A DNA stretch of 64,000 nt from CAVPOO01 sp963707015 (GTDB lineage Bacteria > Pseudomonadota > Gammaproteobacteria > Thiohalobacterales > Thiohalobacteraceae), in assembly GCA_963707015.1 (NCBI GenBank), contig CAVPOO010000007.1:124001-188000 (forward strand). Direction: 5' to 3'. Below, one piece after another: positions 8,154-20,741 of this stretch. The first letter of the stretch is position 1; every line of letters starts with the position of its first letter. Both the position numbers and the translations under genes were made by a program. The notes under the pieces were generated by a model. It was not told the origin of the DNA and made no database searches. It saw nothing but the letters and a program-made list of their open reading frames with translations.

Positions 8154-10199
8154 GTCCCACCAGCCCCCGCCTGGGCCGGCCCGGCCTTGGCGGCGGGCGG
8201 CTCGGCCCGCAGGCTCAGGAAGATCAGGTCGGTGAAGCCGATCCCCTTCGAGGGCACCGCCGGGTAGATGTAATAGGCGCCGCGCTCACGCACCGGGAGC
8301 GCGACTTCGTAGACGCCGTCGCCGATCTCCTGCGCGGCCACCTCGGTGCGTCCCCGCCCCGGGGCCAGGTAGTACATCACCTTGACGTCCCCCAGCCCGG
8401 GCGCCGGGGCACCGCTCGCCGAGTCTCTGAGCCGAAACCGCAGCGCCAGGGTCTCGCCCACCGGCACCACCCGCTCCTCCAGCAGATACTCCACGCTCAA
8501 CGCGGGCTGGTCGCGCTGCAGCGCCGGGTTGGCCTTCACCTCCAGCGGGAAGCAGTGCAGCACCCGCGGCGTGTCCAGAATCAGGGACACGTCGTACTGC
8601 GCCCGCCGTGGGCGGCTTGACCTTGCCCGCGTACACCCCGGGCTCCACCTCCTTGAGACTGCGGTCCACCACCATCACCGCCCGCGCACTGGCGCCGCGC
8701 GACTGGTAGTTGCTCGAAGGTGCGTTCATGCCCTCATTGTAGTAGTACGTGGTGTTGTCCGCCGGGTTGACCACGTACACCGCCCCCTCCCCGGGGGCGA
8801 TGGCGATCGAGCCCGCGAGCGGCAGGTCGCCGGCGCCCGCCGGGGCGACGGCGCCGGCGACGAAGCTCAGCACCGCCGGCTCGGTGGCCGCATCCAGGGT
8901 GGCGAGGTTGATCATGCTCACCCGCTCGCTCTGCAGCGAGCGCACGTAGGCGAAGCTCTCGCTGAAGGCGAGCTGGTAGGGCTGACCCTTGATCTCGATG
9001 CGGTGCACCTGCGCGTTGCTCGCGGCATCGATCACGAACACCGCGTTGGCCGCCGGGTTGAGCACCAGGGCGTAGCGCCCGTCCTGGGTGAAGCCCAGGG
9101 GCCCGAGGCCGGGCTCGAGCGCGATGCGCGCCGCCACCGCGAAGTCGGGTCCCAGCACCGTGACGCTGCCGTCCTTGCCGTCGGCTACGTACAGCGCCTG
9201 GGCGGTCGGCGAGTAGGCCAGGGCGATCGGCAGCGGGCCGGTGGCCACGTCCTCACGCTTGCGCCGGGTCTGCACGTCGATGATGCTGACCGTGCCGCCG
9301 CCCCGGTTGCTCACGAAGGCGTGGCGGCTGTCGCCCGAGAAGGCGATCTCGTGGTGTCCGGCCCCGGTCGCAACCGTTGCCACCACCTGCAGCGTGTCGG
9401 TGTCGATCACGGTGACGCCGCTCTTCGCCGGATCATCCGCGTCGTTGCCCACCCACAGGTATCTGCCGTCGGGCTGCAGCGCCGCGCGGGTGGGCCGCAC
9501 CCCCGCGTCCACATAGGTCTCGAGCTTGAAGTGGTCGGTCTCCACCACCGCCACCTGATCCGCCCCGGGCAGGGTCACGAACAGGCGCTTGCGCGCATCG
9601 CTGTTGGCCCAGTCCGATCCGGGCTGCTTCAGCGGCACGCGGGCAAAGGTGCTGGTCATGCCCATCATGGACACCAGCGGGTCCACCACCGAGAGGCTGG
9701 GCTCCTTGTTGAGCATCAGCACGAAATAGCTGTTGAGGTCCATCATCGGGCGGATGCCCACCGCCCCCTGCAGATACAGCGCGATCTTGTCCTTGCAGCT
9801 CTTCTGCTGCGCCCCGGGCTGGCCCCCGAGCACCTGGGCCAGGTCCATCCAGGCCCCGGGCAGCGACCCGCGCAGCGGCTCGCCGGTGGCCTCGGAGGTG
9901 ATGCGAAAGGCGATGTCGGTCAGCGCACCCTCCACGACCGCCTCGCCCGCCTTGGCGTCCGTGGGCTTTGCCTGCAGCTCGATGACCACGCCCTGGTGGG
10001 TGTAGCGGAGCGGGTCGGGGTTCGCGTCCGCGGGCTCCGGACTCGTCGGCTCCGGACGCGTCTGGGCCGTGACCGCCCCTGCCGCGTCCGCAGCCGGCGT
10101 CTCCCCGGCCCAGGGCAACCCGCCGCCAAGCCCCAAAACTAGCGCCAGCGCGACGCCCAGGACACGCCGCGCGTGCGTTCTATCTGCTCTGTCATGCAC
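8150..10199 (-). CDS. YVTN beta-propeller protein (module A), one frameshift
   Basis: The start is a GTG at 10197-10199, 8 nt after a perfect AGGAGG (10208-10213). The homologue at 26459 also starts GTG then CAC. A signal peptide precedes a short domain (V-V-I-E-L-Q...G-A-W-M-D-L). A six- or seven-bladed YVTN propeller follows (about residues 150-440: Y-L-W-V-G-N, H-H-E-I-A-F-S, F-V-S-N-R, S-I-I-D-V). The C-terminal Ig-like domain reads D-T-P-R-V-L-H-C-F. The frame changes by one near 8604, between V-K-P-P-T-A-G and Y-D-V-S; both parts align with the intact homologue. It is probably a periplasmic scaffold or redox-associated protein partnered with the MCO. The frameshift may be a sequencing error. 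Confidence 0.75.
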
Positions 10200-10217
10200 A
10201 AATACGTCCTCCTGAAA

Positions 10218-10253
10218 CGAAAAAAGGCCGGAGGGAGCGGTGCCCCCTCCGGC
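10218..10253 (-). terminator. rho-independent terminator between secreted-protein gene and propeller gene
   Basis: On the minus strand a 9-bp stem GCCGGAGGG/CCCTCCGGC with a 9-nt loop is followed by six T. It sits just after the stop of the gene at 10267-12533 and just before the ribosome site of the propeller gene, so it separates two transcripts in module A. Confidence 0.8.
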
Positions 10254-10266
10254 GACTGCCTGAGTA

Positions 10267-12533
10267 TTACCGAGGTACTGCCGTGGTGCCAGTGGCGACG
10301 TCCACGTCCGGGTTGTCGTCGAAGATCTCGACCCGCCAGTTGATGGTGCCGGTCGCCGTCGGCGTGTAGGCCGGGAAGGCAAACTGGCTGGTGCCGCCGC
10401 CCGGCGGATCGCTCACCGAGAGCGTCTGGCTGTAGACCTGCGCCCCGTTCCGGGTCCCGGTCAGGGTCGCGTTGCGGGTCTGGTTCACCGTTCCGGCGTT
10501 ACGCACGTTGATGCTCAGCGTCAGCGCCCGGCCGACCCGGCCGTTGGCAGGCACCGTGAAGCGCGCGATGTCGAGGTCCACACCCGCCCCCACCGTGATG
10601 GTGAAGCTCTGGGTGGCAAACAGCGCAGGAGTACCGTTGTCCGTCACCCGCACCGTCACCGGGTTCGCGCCCGCCTGGGCCGCGGTCGGCGTCCAGGCGA
10701 TCAGCCCGGTCGTCGCATCGATGGCCATCCCGCCGGGCGCCACGTCCAGCGACGTAGCGTCAGCGCGTCGTTCTCGGGATCCACCGCGTTGACGTCGTAG
10801 CTGTAGGGCTGGCCCACGGTGGCGCCGGTCACCGGTTGCGGAGGTGATGCTCGGCGCGTCGTTCACGGCGTTGACCGTCACCGTCACGGTGGAACTCGCC
10901 GTCCCGCCGTTGCCGTCGGAGATGGCATAGTTGAAGCCGCCGGTGCCGTTGAAGTTCAATGCCGGGGTGAACCGCACCGTGCCGTCGGCAAGGACCGTCG
11001 CGGTGCCATTGACGGCGCCGGAGACGCCGGTCACCGTGAGCGTGTTGCCGTCCGCATCCGTGTCATTGGCCAGCACGGCGATCGTCACCGGGGTGTCCTC
11101 CGCCGTGGTCGCGGTGTCGGGGTTCGCCACCGGGTTCTGGTTGACGGCCCCGACGGCCACCACCGTCACCGGCTCGGTGTGCCGTCCGCCACCGGACGAG
11201 ACCAGGGTGACGAAGGCCGGCGGCTCGGCCGGCAGCGTGACCTGCAGGCGCTGGCTCGCGATCGTCCCGGGAATCGGAGTGAGCACACCCGAGGCCGACG
11301 GCGGTGATCTTCGGCGGCGCCGCCTCGTCGCTGGAGGTGGCCTCGATGATCAGCGTCCCGGAGTTGCGGGCGTACTGGGCCTTGGAGACCTTGACCACGT
11401 CACCCAGCGCCTGGGCGACGGTCGTGGGACCCGTGCCCGTATCGGTCGCGGTCACCACGATGAAGGGCGGCACCCGCGGTGCGTTCCGCGTCCTGGCCGA
11501 AGAACTGGCCGGCGCCGTCACCCGTCATGGTGATCAGGCACGGATCGGTGCCGCCGACCAGGTCCAGGGTCTCGCGGAAGCACACGCCGGCCGTCGCCGT
11601 CGAGCTGGCGAAGCCGTCGATGCGGGTGGTGACCGCGAGGGTCACCGGGTCCACCGTGCGGCTGTAGCTCGCCCGGTCCACCGTCACGGCGGTCGGGCTC
11701 AGGTTGTCGAAGACCCGTCCTGACACCAAGAACTGGTCGGTCGAGACGTCGATGTCTCCCGTGGGATTGCCGCCCAGGTTGGCGATACGCTCGACCTGCA
11801 CGAAGTTGGTGCCGAACGGGCTCCGCCGGTCACGAACTGGGTCACGTTCGGGTCACCGATGAATTGCTCGGTCTGACCCGTCTCCGGGTTGACGGCCTCG
11901 ATAAAGGGCAACGCCGCCCCGCCGGCCGCAGCCGCTGCTACCAGGAACGGCCCGACCTGGCCGCCCAGCGCCCCGGTGAAGTCCCCGAGCGCGCCGATGC
12001 CGATGTCCACGGTGTCATTGATCACCCGCCTGCCCGGGGCGGCCACGGAGAACTCCTTGACCCCGAACGGATGGGTGATGCGGTAGACACCCGGGGTGGG
12101 CACCGTGACGTCGAAGTCGGCCCGGATGCGGATGCGGGAAAAGGTGATCTGATCGCCCGGGACTGGGAGCCCATCGGCACCGGCAAACGCCGCCTCTATG
12201 GCGGAAATGTAGAGGCAGATCGATCCCCTGCCCGACGACGTTGGCATCCGCGGTGAAGTAGAACGCCTCGTCCGGGAAGTTGACCGGAAAGACGATCGGC
12301 TGCAGCGGGTCGAACACGCCGGGGTTGGGCAGCAGGGTGCACAAGGGCCCGTTGGCGCTCGCCGCGTTGGACAGGCACAGATCGAGCCTGAGGTTGTTCG
12401 TATCTTCATACCACTGTGGAAAGAAGCCCGTGGCCGCCGTGTAGGGACCCGGGTCGACCGCCTGGAGTACCGCCTGCGAGGCGCCGGCGAAGGTCGCCAG
12501 CCCCAAGGCGGTCACGAGTATTTTGTTGCGCAT
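10267..12533 (-). pseudogene. secreted multidomain protein with Ig/cadherin-like repeats, multiply frame-broken
   Basis: The start is an ATG at 12533 with a signal peptide (R-N-K-I-L-V-T-A-L-G...). Order of parts: an N-terminal domain shared with the next gene (A-V-D-P-G-P-Y, F-F-P-Q-W-Y-E-D-T, L-D-L-C-L-S, then I-T-F-S-R-I-R-I-R, G-D-F-T-G-A-L-G, F-I-G-D-P-N); a shared S-S-D-E-x-x-P-P domain near 11320; a cadherin/tandem-95-like repeat (N-P-V-A-N-P-D, V-L-A-N-D-T-D-A-D-G-N); a putative Ig domain (T-T-G-L-I-A-W-T-P); and a CARDB-like end. At least five single-base frame changes occur (near 12215, 11818, 11495, 11290 and 10740-10840). Segments between them stay open, so low-quality sequence is a real alternative to decay. 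Its function is unknown; it is secreted and adhesin-like. Confidence 0.65.
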
Positions 12534-13950
12534 TGTTTGACATTTAAATTCTCCAGATATCCGTGAATTCGCCTTAAGGGGAGAACGACCACCACGGCTT
12601 CCGTGTCCGAGCCGCCGTTGGCGGAGGTCACGGTGATGGTGGCGGGGGGAATGGTGAGTCCGGTAACGGTGGCGCTCTGCAGCGGCCCACGCCGCGACGG
12701 CGTCATACTCTGCCCGTTGACGGTCAGCATCGGGCGGCGTCACCTCGTCGCTGGAGGCGGCCTCGACCGTCAGGGTGCCGGCGCTGTAGTCGGCACGGCT
12801 TACGGTGACCAGGTCGACCAGGGGGTTCGTGCCGTTGGCGGGATTGTTGGCTCCCGACGTGGCCGTACACCGAGACCGTGGGTGCCGTTACGCCGCTCGG
12901 GTCACTGGCCGACTGGCCGTACCAGGCGCCGTTGGCGTCGTTGTCGGTCATGGGAACCGTCGCCCCGTTGGCGTCGGTGGCGGTCACCGCGGCGGTTGTG
13001 GACGGCGGCGCCTTCACGAAGACATCCTGCTGGGCGCCCGTCGCCGTGGTGCCGTAGCTGGTGCGCTCGATCAGCAGCGGCGTGGCCAGAGCCCCGGCAT
13101 GCACCTTGCCCATGACATTGAACAGGTTGCTCTGCACCGAGGTGAAGCCGGGAGGACCGTCGACGCGTACGAAGTTGGTTCCGAACGGGCTGCCCACCAC
13201 CGGCCGGGCCGTGTTCGGGTCGCCGACAAAGTGCTCGCCCGTGTCACTGGAAATGAAGGTACCCGGCGCCAGGCTGGCATCTCTCAGGAACGGCCCGATG
13301 TCGCCGGCCAGCGCACCGGTGAAGTCGCCCGCCGCACCGATGCCGATGTCGCGGGTGGCGTTGATCACCTTGATGCCGCCGCCCTCGGCGACGCTGAACA
13401 CCTCGACGCCATAGGGGTGGGTGACGGTGTAGTTGCCGCCCGGCGCGGTGCCGGGAAGCGTGATGCGGATGCGGATGCGGGCGAAGGCGATCTGGTCACC
13501 GGGCGCCGGATCGCCGTTGGCGAAGGCCGCCTCCAGGTTCGAGACGTAGATCACGTCGACCCCGCCGACCGTGAACACCGCGTCACCCATGAAGTAGAAG
13601 GACTCGTCCGGGAAGTTGCAGAGCGTGGGGTTGGGCGGATCGAGCGCGCAGTCGCCAGCCGCTGCCGGAAATACCAACGGTAGCGCCGGGTCGAAGATCG
13701 GAGGGTTGGCGAGCAGGGTGCAGGCCGCACCCCCGACGCCGCCCGGCACCGCGCCGGCGGGGATGTTCGCCCCCGACAGGCACAGGTCCAGGGCGACCGC
13801 ATCGGTGTCCTGGTACCAGGCGGGGAAGAACCCATTTTCAACCACGTAGGGGCCTGGGTCGACGGCGTTGAGCGCCGCCTGAACCCCTGCGCCGAAGCCG
13901 AGGGCCAGCGGTATGGCGGCAAGGCTTAGTTTGAGCGTTTTCATAACCAT
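12512..13950 (-). pseudogene. secreted protein paralogous to the 10267-12533 product, frame-broken
   Basis: The start is an ATG at 13950 or 13944 after TAGGAG. The signal peptide ends G-A-G-V-Q-A. The N-terminal domain (about residues 25-300) matches the neighbouring gene's: L-N-A-V-D-P-G-P-Y, F-F-P-A-W-Y-Q-D-T, I-A-F-A-R-I-R-I-R, G-D-F-T-G-A-L-A, F-V-G-D-P-N. Frame changes near 12860 and 12732 (a C-run) lead to the same S-S-D-E-V-T-P-P C-terminal domain, ending V-V-V-L-P and stopping inside the start of the next gene. The two genes thus arose by tandem duplication, and the longer one gained Ig repeats. The family has no function I can name. Cysteines in L-D-L-C-L-S and A-C-T-L-L are conserved in both. 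Confidence 0.65.
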
Positions 13951-14145
13951 CTTTCTCCTAATCTCCGGGGACCGTCGATGCCCCGGGGTGTGACGTTAAT
14001 AGGGAAGCCCGCTGCGCATGAGCTTTGACCAGTTGAATCTCGCCCGGCCGTTGACCAGGCCCTGGCGGGATGGACACCGCGCAGGGTGTCCTCAGAATCG
14101 TTGTTCGGTTGACCTCTGTCGGTGCCGGTGCACCGCCTCGGGTTG

Positions 14146-14177
14146 AGGGCGCGGCCCCTTGCGAGAGACCGCGCCCT
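14146..14177 (-). terminator. hairpin downstream of MCO3
   Basis: A 9-bp stem AGGGCGCGG/CCGCGCCCT (14146-14154 with 14169-14177) lies about 45 nt after the MCO3 stop. The positions resemble the hairpins after MCO1 and MCO2, but there is no T-run. A second small hairpin GGGCAA/TTGCCC is at 14191-14206. Confidence 0.4.
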
Positions 14178-14219
14178 GTTGCTGGTCCGCGGGCAATCCC
14201 TTGCCCTGAGAAAGGGGTG

Positions 14220-17200
14220 CTACTGCACCCGCATGATCCCCCACACGCCGCTGGCGTTGCCGAAGGAGCCGTGGTCGCGGAACAGGTAGTCACCCGCCAC
14301 CGCGTTGTCGCCGCCCGCCGCCGGCCACCCGCCCGTACCGGGCAGGTAGACGTCGAAGTGGCTCGGCGCGTTCCAGCTCTCCTGGCCGGCCGTCGCGAAC
14401 GCGAGCGGGTTGACGCCGAGGGCGGTCGAGCCGACCTGGAAGGTGGGCCCGCTCTGCGCCGCCGAGCAGCGACCCGTCAGCCCGTCCTTGCCCCCCGCGC
14501 AGACATACGGGTCACGCTGCCAGACGTGGCCGTGCAGGGTGAAGGTGCTGCCGCGGGTGGTGCCGTAGGGATTGGTGATGTGAATCCGCGTCGGCTGGGC
14601 CGCCTTGGCCTGCAGCACCGGGGTCACCGGGTCGCCCTGCTGAGCGTTCGCCACACCGGGCACCGCCAGGGCGTTGCTGTAGAAGTCACCCGCGTTGGCG
14701 ATGGCCCCGTAGCCGCCCGGCGTGTTGCCGAAGGGCGCCTGGGGCAGGATGCCGAAGCGGAACCAGGCCGGCTCGATGCCGTAGTTGAGCGCCATCCCGG
14801 TCGCGTCCTGGCTGTCCTCGGGTATGCCCACGCCCTCGCCGTTGATGTGCTCCACCGGCGTGCCGTCCGCCCAGTACTGCGTCATACCCTTGGTCAGCAC
14901 GACGGAGAAGTCGCGGGCGGTGTCGCCGTTGAGCTTCGCCTGGGCCCGAGTGGCCCGGGTGCCGGCACCGGTCTGATGGTCGAACACCTGGAAGTCCTGG
15001 ACCCAGGTCGAGCCCGCGGGCTCCACCACCAGGCTGCCCACCAGCGACTTGGCCCCCTGCTTGACCTGGTCGGTCGGCTGCAGGTTCGAACCGCCGAACT
15101 CCACCGGGGTGGCGACGATGGTGAACTGCCGCCCGGTGAGGACCGCCTGCAGGTCGCCGGCGTACCAGGTGTACGTCTTGTTCCCTCCCGGTGCGCACGT
15201 TTCCGTGGCCGGGCGGGTTGGAGCCCACCACCATGCCGTCGTCCCGGGTCACGTCGAAGGCCACCAGCTGCGGGTGCAGGCCGACGTAGTTCGACGGGCG
15301 GAACAGGTTGGTCTCGAAGCGGGTCGCGCCCTGGAGTCCGAGGCGGTCGCGCTTGACCACGCCCTGGATGGTGCTGTAGGTGGGCAGGTCCGGCGCGGCC
15401 GACTGGCCGGTGGTGGCGGCGAGCGCCGCCCCGGGGAGCCGGTTGCGCAGCGTTACGGTGATGCACTCACCCGCCGCGGCCCGCAGCACCAGCGGCTCCA
15501 CCGCCTTGCCCGGCAGCAGCCTGCCCGCCGCATCCAGGTCCGCCGTCGGCACGTAGAGGATCGCCGTCGGGTCGTGGATCGGGCCGGTGTGGTGATGGTC
15601 ACCGGCAGCCCCGTCAGCGGGTCGGCCCCGACACCGGTCACTTGGGCGGCGCGGTGGTTGTACACCAGGGTGCCGCCCGCCGGGTTGAGCGGGCCGCCGA
15701 CGTTGGTCGCCGGGTTCACGTTGGCCGGAATGGTGACGCCCAGCGCGTTGGTGAGCGCGTTGTTCGCGAGCACCGCGGTGATGTCGTAGGTGCGCGGCGG
15801 CGCCCCCGTCGGGCACACCCCGTTGAAGGCGTTGGGGTTGGCGAGCCGTGTGGGCACCGCGGTGGTGGGCAGCTGGAACAGGAAGTTACCCTGCCCGTTC
15901 TGCGCGTTGTTGTAGGCGCGCATCAGACCCCACATGCCGCTCCACCAGCCGTCGTCGCCGCCGTCCACGCTCCAGGCGTAGTCCGCCCGGTTGCCGGCCT
16001 GGCCCTTTATGCGGCACCACCGGCGCGGCGAAGGTGAACTGCTCGGAGATGCCCGCCGCCTGGGCGTTGCGCCAGCCGGAGTTGGGGCCCTTGCCGTGGC
16101 CGGAGCCGGTCGCAGCCACTTCACGCCGTGGATGCTGGCGTTGTGCTCCTCCTCGTGGCCGCCGGCCTGGATCTTCACCCGCATCTTGTCGCCGGCGTAG
16201 GCGCGCAGCATCGGGGTGAAGGGGTCGCCGTTGGCCACGCCGCCGGCATTGATCGGCGGCGGGAAGCGCGTGCCGTTAATGACCGTCGCCGCCGTCGGCT
16301 GCACGTTCATCTGCGCGATCGCGCGGTCGGTGCGCGACTGCAGCGCAAAGGCGAGGTCGCCGCGCTGGCCGTCGGCCTGCATGCCGGGCTTGCCGTCCGG
16401 CCCGAGCTTGTTCGGGTCGAAGATGCGCAGCCCGATCGGCTCGGCGCGGTAGTTCACCGCCAGCATGCCCGGGTCCTGCACGTCGATCGCCTGCGGGCAG
16501 GGACGCGACGGGCAGCGCAGGTCGAGGCCACCGGCGAGTTCCACCACCAGCTCCGGGAACGGCGGGTTGATCTGCTCGCGCATCGGCGGGTTGATGGCGA
16601 AGCGGAAGGCATCCGCCGGGTGCCGTCGAAGGCCGGGTTGCCGGCGTTGGCCACCACCGGCGGCAGGCCCGGCGCCGGTGCCGGCGAGCGGCAGGCCGTG
16701 CTGATCGGTGCCGACGTACACGCCCGCCTCATAGGCGTGCTGGAAGTCCGAGAACTCGAAGTAGAACTCGCGGAACGGGCTCCAGCGTCTCGGCCTGCAC
16801 GTTGCTGCCGTTGGTCGCGCCCGCCGGCGGCAGGATGGCCGCCTGCCAGGAGGTCGGTCCGCCGTCCCAGCGGCAGGGCGTGGTGTTGGGCGTCAGGCTG
16901 CCCGTCGCCGGGGTCGTGTTCACCGCCGTGGTGCAACCCAGCCCGGTGCCGGTCTCGTTGTGCGCCCAGGTCGAGCCCGCCGGCTCGGTCAGCAGCGTCG
17001 AATAGAGGCCGATCTGCTGGTGGGTCGAGGGACCGTAGTGGTCATGGGTGAAGATGATGCCCAGGCCACGGTCCACGCCCTCGGTGTTGACCACCGGGTC
17101 GGTGAACCAGCGCTGGGTCGTGGTGCGCGCACCCAGCCACTCCTCGGGGAAGCCGCCGCCCGAGCCGTGGCAACGCTGCCGAAGAAGGGGTGGTCGGCCG

Positions 17201-20200
17201 CCGCCAGGGTCGTGGGCACCGCAACCGCACCGGCACCCGTGCCGGCGACCGGCGTGCCGCCGTGCAGCGACGTAGGCGTTGATCGCCGCGATGCGCTCGC
17301 GCACCGTCCCCGGCGAGAACGTGCCGTCCTCGTAGTTCCAGCCGTTGGCCGCTCCGTCGGTGGTGGTGAGATCCCACTTCGGCAGGTGGATGTGCTGGCC
17401 GATGATGTCGGTCGGCGTGCGCACCTGGTAGTCGTCGATCTCGTAGGCCTCCGGGACCAGGTTGCTGTTGTGGTAGACCGTGCAGTCGAAGGTGTTCATG
17501 CGGAACACCAGGGGCTGGCCCGGCTTGTTCTTGGCGATCACCGGGCCGACGTCCTCCCACAGGGCGACGATGCGCTGCTGCGGGTAGTGGTAGCCGGTCT
17601 TGGTGATCACCGCGTCGTACTGCATGAAGCTGCCCTTGTAGATGCGCGGGTGGTCGAGTTGAACACGCTCGAGCCGTGGGTGGTCATCGCCGGTTGCGAG
17701 TCGGTCGTCTCGCCGGAGAAGAAGTTGTAGTTGGCGCCGTTGGCGTCGGTCAGCACCCGCCCCTGGTCGTCGATGCAGGGGTTGTGGAAGGGCGCGCCGA
17801 CCACCGGCCCGCCGCCGCCGTTGGTGATGAAGCCGCCGGTGGCGACGTCGCTCGTCCCGGTCACCGTCCCGGTGATGCCCTTGAGGGTGAGCGGGTGCCG
17901 CTGCACGCGGCCGGCGCACCGTCGGCAGTGAAGGTGTCATGGCAGCGCATGGCATGGAAGGCCATCGCGACCTGCTCCAGGTCCGTGCCCTCCTCCGGGT
18001 AGTAGACGGGCTTCGCCACCTCCACGCACCTTGGAGAAGTCGATGGGCGAGACCACGCTCAGGAACGGCTCGTCGCCGGCAGGCCAGCACCGCCTTCGCG
18101 TCGGCGATGCCCTGCAGGGCGTGGCGCGGCAGACCGCCGTCGAAGCCGTCGGCCTGGCCAGGGCGTCGCAGGTTGCGCGACAGCAGGTCCGGGTCGAGTG
18201 CGTCTGGGCGCGGTGCGAGCGTCAGCCGCGCTGTCACCATGTCGAGCACCGGGCTCGGCGGGCGCTGGCCCATCACGTCCTCGATGCCGGCGATCCAGAA
18301 CGGGTAGCCGGGGTTCACGTCGCGGTCAATGACCGCGGCGTTGGAGCCCAGCACCGTCACGCCGTCGGGGGCGAGCTTGCGACGCACCGGTGACGCGCAC
18401 CGGGCATCACCGCCATCGGCTTGGCGGGCAGCGGCACCACGGCCGGGATCGGCGTGCCCGTCGCGATCTCGCCATCGGGATAGGCGCGCACGCCGGCGGC
18501 GGGGATGGTCACAGCCGAGCTCCCAACTCGTCGCGTGGTATGCCGTTAGCGATCGCGAAGGGAACGGTGTGGATCAGCGCGGTTCGGGACCGTGGCCTCC
18601 AGGATGGTGCCGGTCTCCAGCGTGTCGTGGTGACGCCAGTGGTACCACATGCCCTGGGCGAAGTGGGGGTAGAAGTGGCAGTGGAAGATGGAGTCGCCGG
18701 CGCTCTTGTTGCGGTTGCCCGAGCCGCCGATATTGATCTCGTAGGTGTAGCCGACACCGGGGCCGATGCCCTGGGCGTCGAGGTAGTTGGAGTTGTCGTC
18801 GTTCGGGTTGTACAGCCACTGGTGGTTGTGCAGGTGGAAGACGTGCTGCTCCTTGCCGTTGTGGGTGTTGCGGATCTTCACGAAGTCGCCGGTGTAGCTG
18901 TGATGGATGTTCGCCAGGTCGTCCGGATCGGGAACGTAGGTGGCCTTGGGTCCCTGGGCAGCCGGGGGGACGGCGCCTGGCCGGGCAGGACATGCTCCAG
19001 CCCGGTGTTGGCCGGGATGTCGACCAGCTGCGCCGGGTCACCGACGGTGAAGGAGGTCAGGAAGAACTCCTCGTACGCACAGCTCAGGCAGTCGTGCATG
19101 GGCCCGACGCCCAGCCGGTTGGCGATGATCTCCGAGCCGATGCCGCCGGAGCCGTAGTTGATCATGAAGGCGTCCTTGACGCCGGCCAGCACCACATTAA
19201 ATACCGGGTCGGCGACGGGATGAAGAAGCCCGGGAAGGCCTGGCCGCGACCGTCTCGTCGTGGAACACCGAGGCGAAGTCGCGGAACGGCTCGACGCGGT
19301 TCGGCACGGTGGGGTTGCGCTTGCCAACGCTCTCCAGCGGATAGGGGCACTCCGTGCCCGGGCACACGCTGCGCCAGGAGCCATCGGCTCCGGGGCGCGA
19401 CGATCGCATCGAGGGCGGTGTGGACGATCTCGACCGCGGTCCCGGGCGGGCTGGTCGCGTTCATCATATTGAGGATCGGCAGCCCCGCCTTGCCCTCGGC
19501 AGCCCAGACGCCGGCGCCGAGGTCGGTGCCGTTGTCACAGTTCGCGGCGGGATACGGCGCCTCGTAATCGATAACCGGCTGGCCGGACGCCGTCAGGTTG
19601 CGCGCACCGCAGGAATCCGAGGCCGGGTCGATGTCCATGGACGCCAGGCGCAGCTCCTCTTCGGTGACCCCGCTGCGGTAGATGCGCGCGCCCTTCGGCT
19701 CGACGATGACCTGACCGAACAGCAGGTTGGTGGTGTTACCCTCGTTGCCATCGGAACCGACGGTGGCGCCGTAGCTGGAGGCGGTGAACACGCCCTCATG
19801 CTCGGCGTAGAGGTGGTAGCTGGTGGAGCCGCCCTGGGCCACCACGCTGCCGCCGTTGACATTCGCGCCGACGAACGAGCCGTCATCCTGGATATTGTCG
19901 ACCAGCTGCATGCCGGAGACGTGGAAGCTGGCGTGCCGGTCCGCCACCTGCGGATCGATGAAGACGTTGAACTGGGGACCGACCCCGATGTCATTCGGGA
20001 TGTTGTTGGGGTTGCCTACCGGCGTCAGCAAGTTGGTGAAGTTGACGGTCAGGCAGTCGCCCTCCCGCACGCGCAGCACCAGCGGCCTCGGGCGCTTGTC
20101 GGGGCGAAGCTGCACCTGGCCCGGGGTCGCCGCGCCGCCATTGTTCAGAGTCAGGCCGGTGCCCGTGTTAATGACGTCGCTCTCGAGCGCGTACACCATG

Positions 20201-20403
20201 CCGTTGACGTTGGACGCCCCGAGGCGGTTAAACAGCACCGGCTGGTCAAGGGCGACGACATTGGCCGTGACCTCGCGTTCGCAGGTGATCATTGCCTGCA
20301 CCGTTCCTGGCAGGGCGAATATCGCTCCAAGCATGAGTGCCGCAGCAGCGGCGAGAGAACTACGCGTGGCGCCGCTACACGGCGCCTCCGGATATCTAGC
20401 CAT
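14220..20403 (-). pseudogene. giant multicopper oxidase MCO3 (module A), many frameshifts
   Basis: It starts at ATG 20403 after GGAGGGAGG, with a signal peptide ending T-V-Q-A, and ends R-V-Q like MCO1 and MCO2. The full span (6.18 kb) equals that of the intact MCOs at 28771 and 35503, and copper-ligand clusters are retained: H-L-H-N-H-Q-W and H-C-H-F-Y-P-H-F-A-Q-G-M near 18660-18850, Q-H-I-H-L-P-K-W near 17390, F-T-H-D-H-Y-G near 17040, and H-G-H-V-W-Q-R-D-P near 14525. The frame changes at least ten times, for example near 19400, 19240, 19210, 18985, 18590, 17640 and 16770. No large deletion is seen, and segments end by frame change rather than by isolated nonsense codons. It is either a recently broken copy or correct DNA with indel errors; reads would decide. 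It diverges clearly from MCO1/MCO2, so it is an old paralogue. Confidence 0.75.
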
Positions 20404-20741
20404 CGAACCTCCCTCCTTACCTATGTGGAGTGGGTCTGGCGCAGTGGCCTGCGCTGTCTGGCCCACCCGATTTCCCCTTTCTGCCCTTCCTAAGGTTTGG
20501 TATGCGACTTCAACGTGACCTTGCACCGGACACACGCTGACACGGCATTCCAAATCGTTCTGCTCTGTTTCCCTGAACCCCCTTCGATTGACGTGGGAAC
20601 GATGGCATCCTCTACGCAGGATCTTCGGCCGACAGACTGTCTCAGGTTCTGCACGTCATCTTTTTTGGTGTGGTAACTATGGACCGCGGTACCCACCCCA
20701 ACCACTCCCGTCCGTTTACTTGTGAACTACCCGATGGGTTA

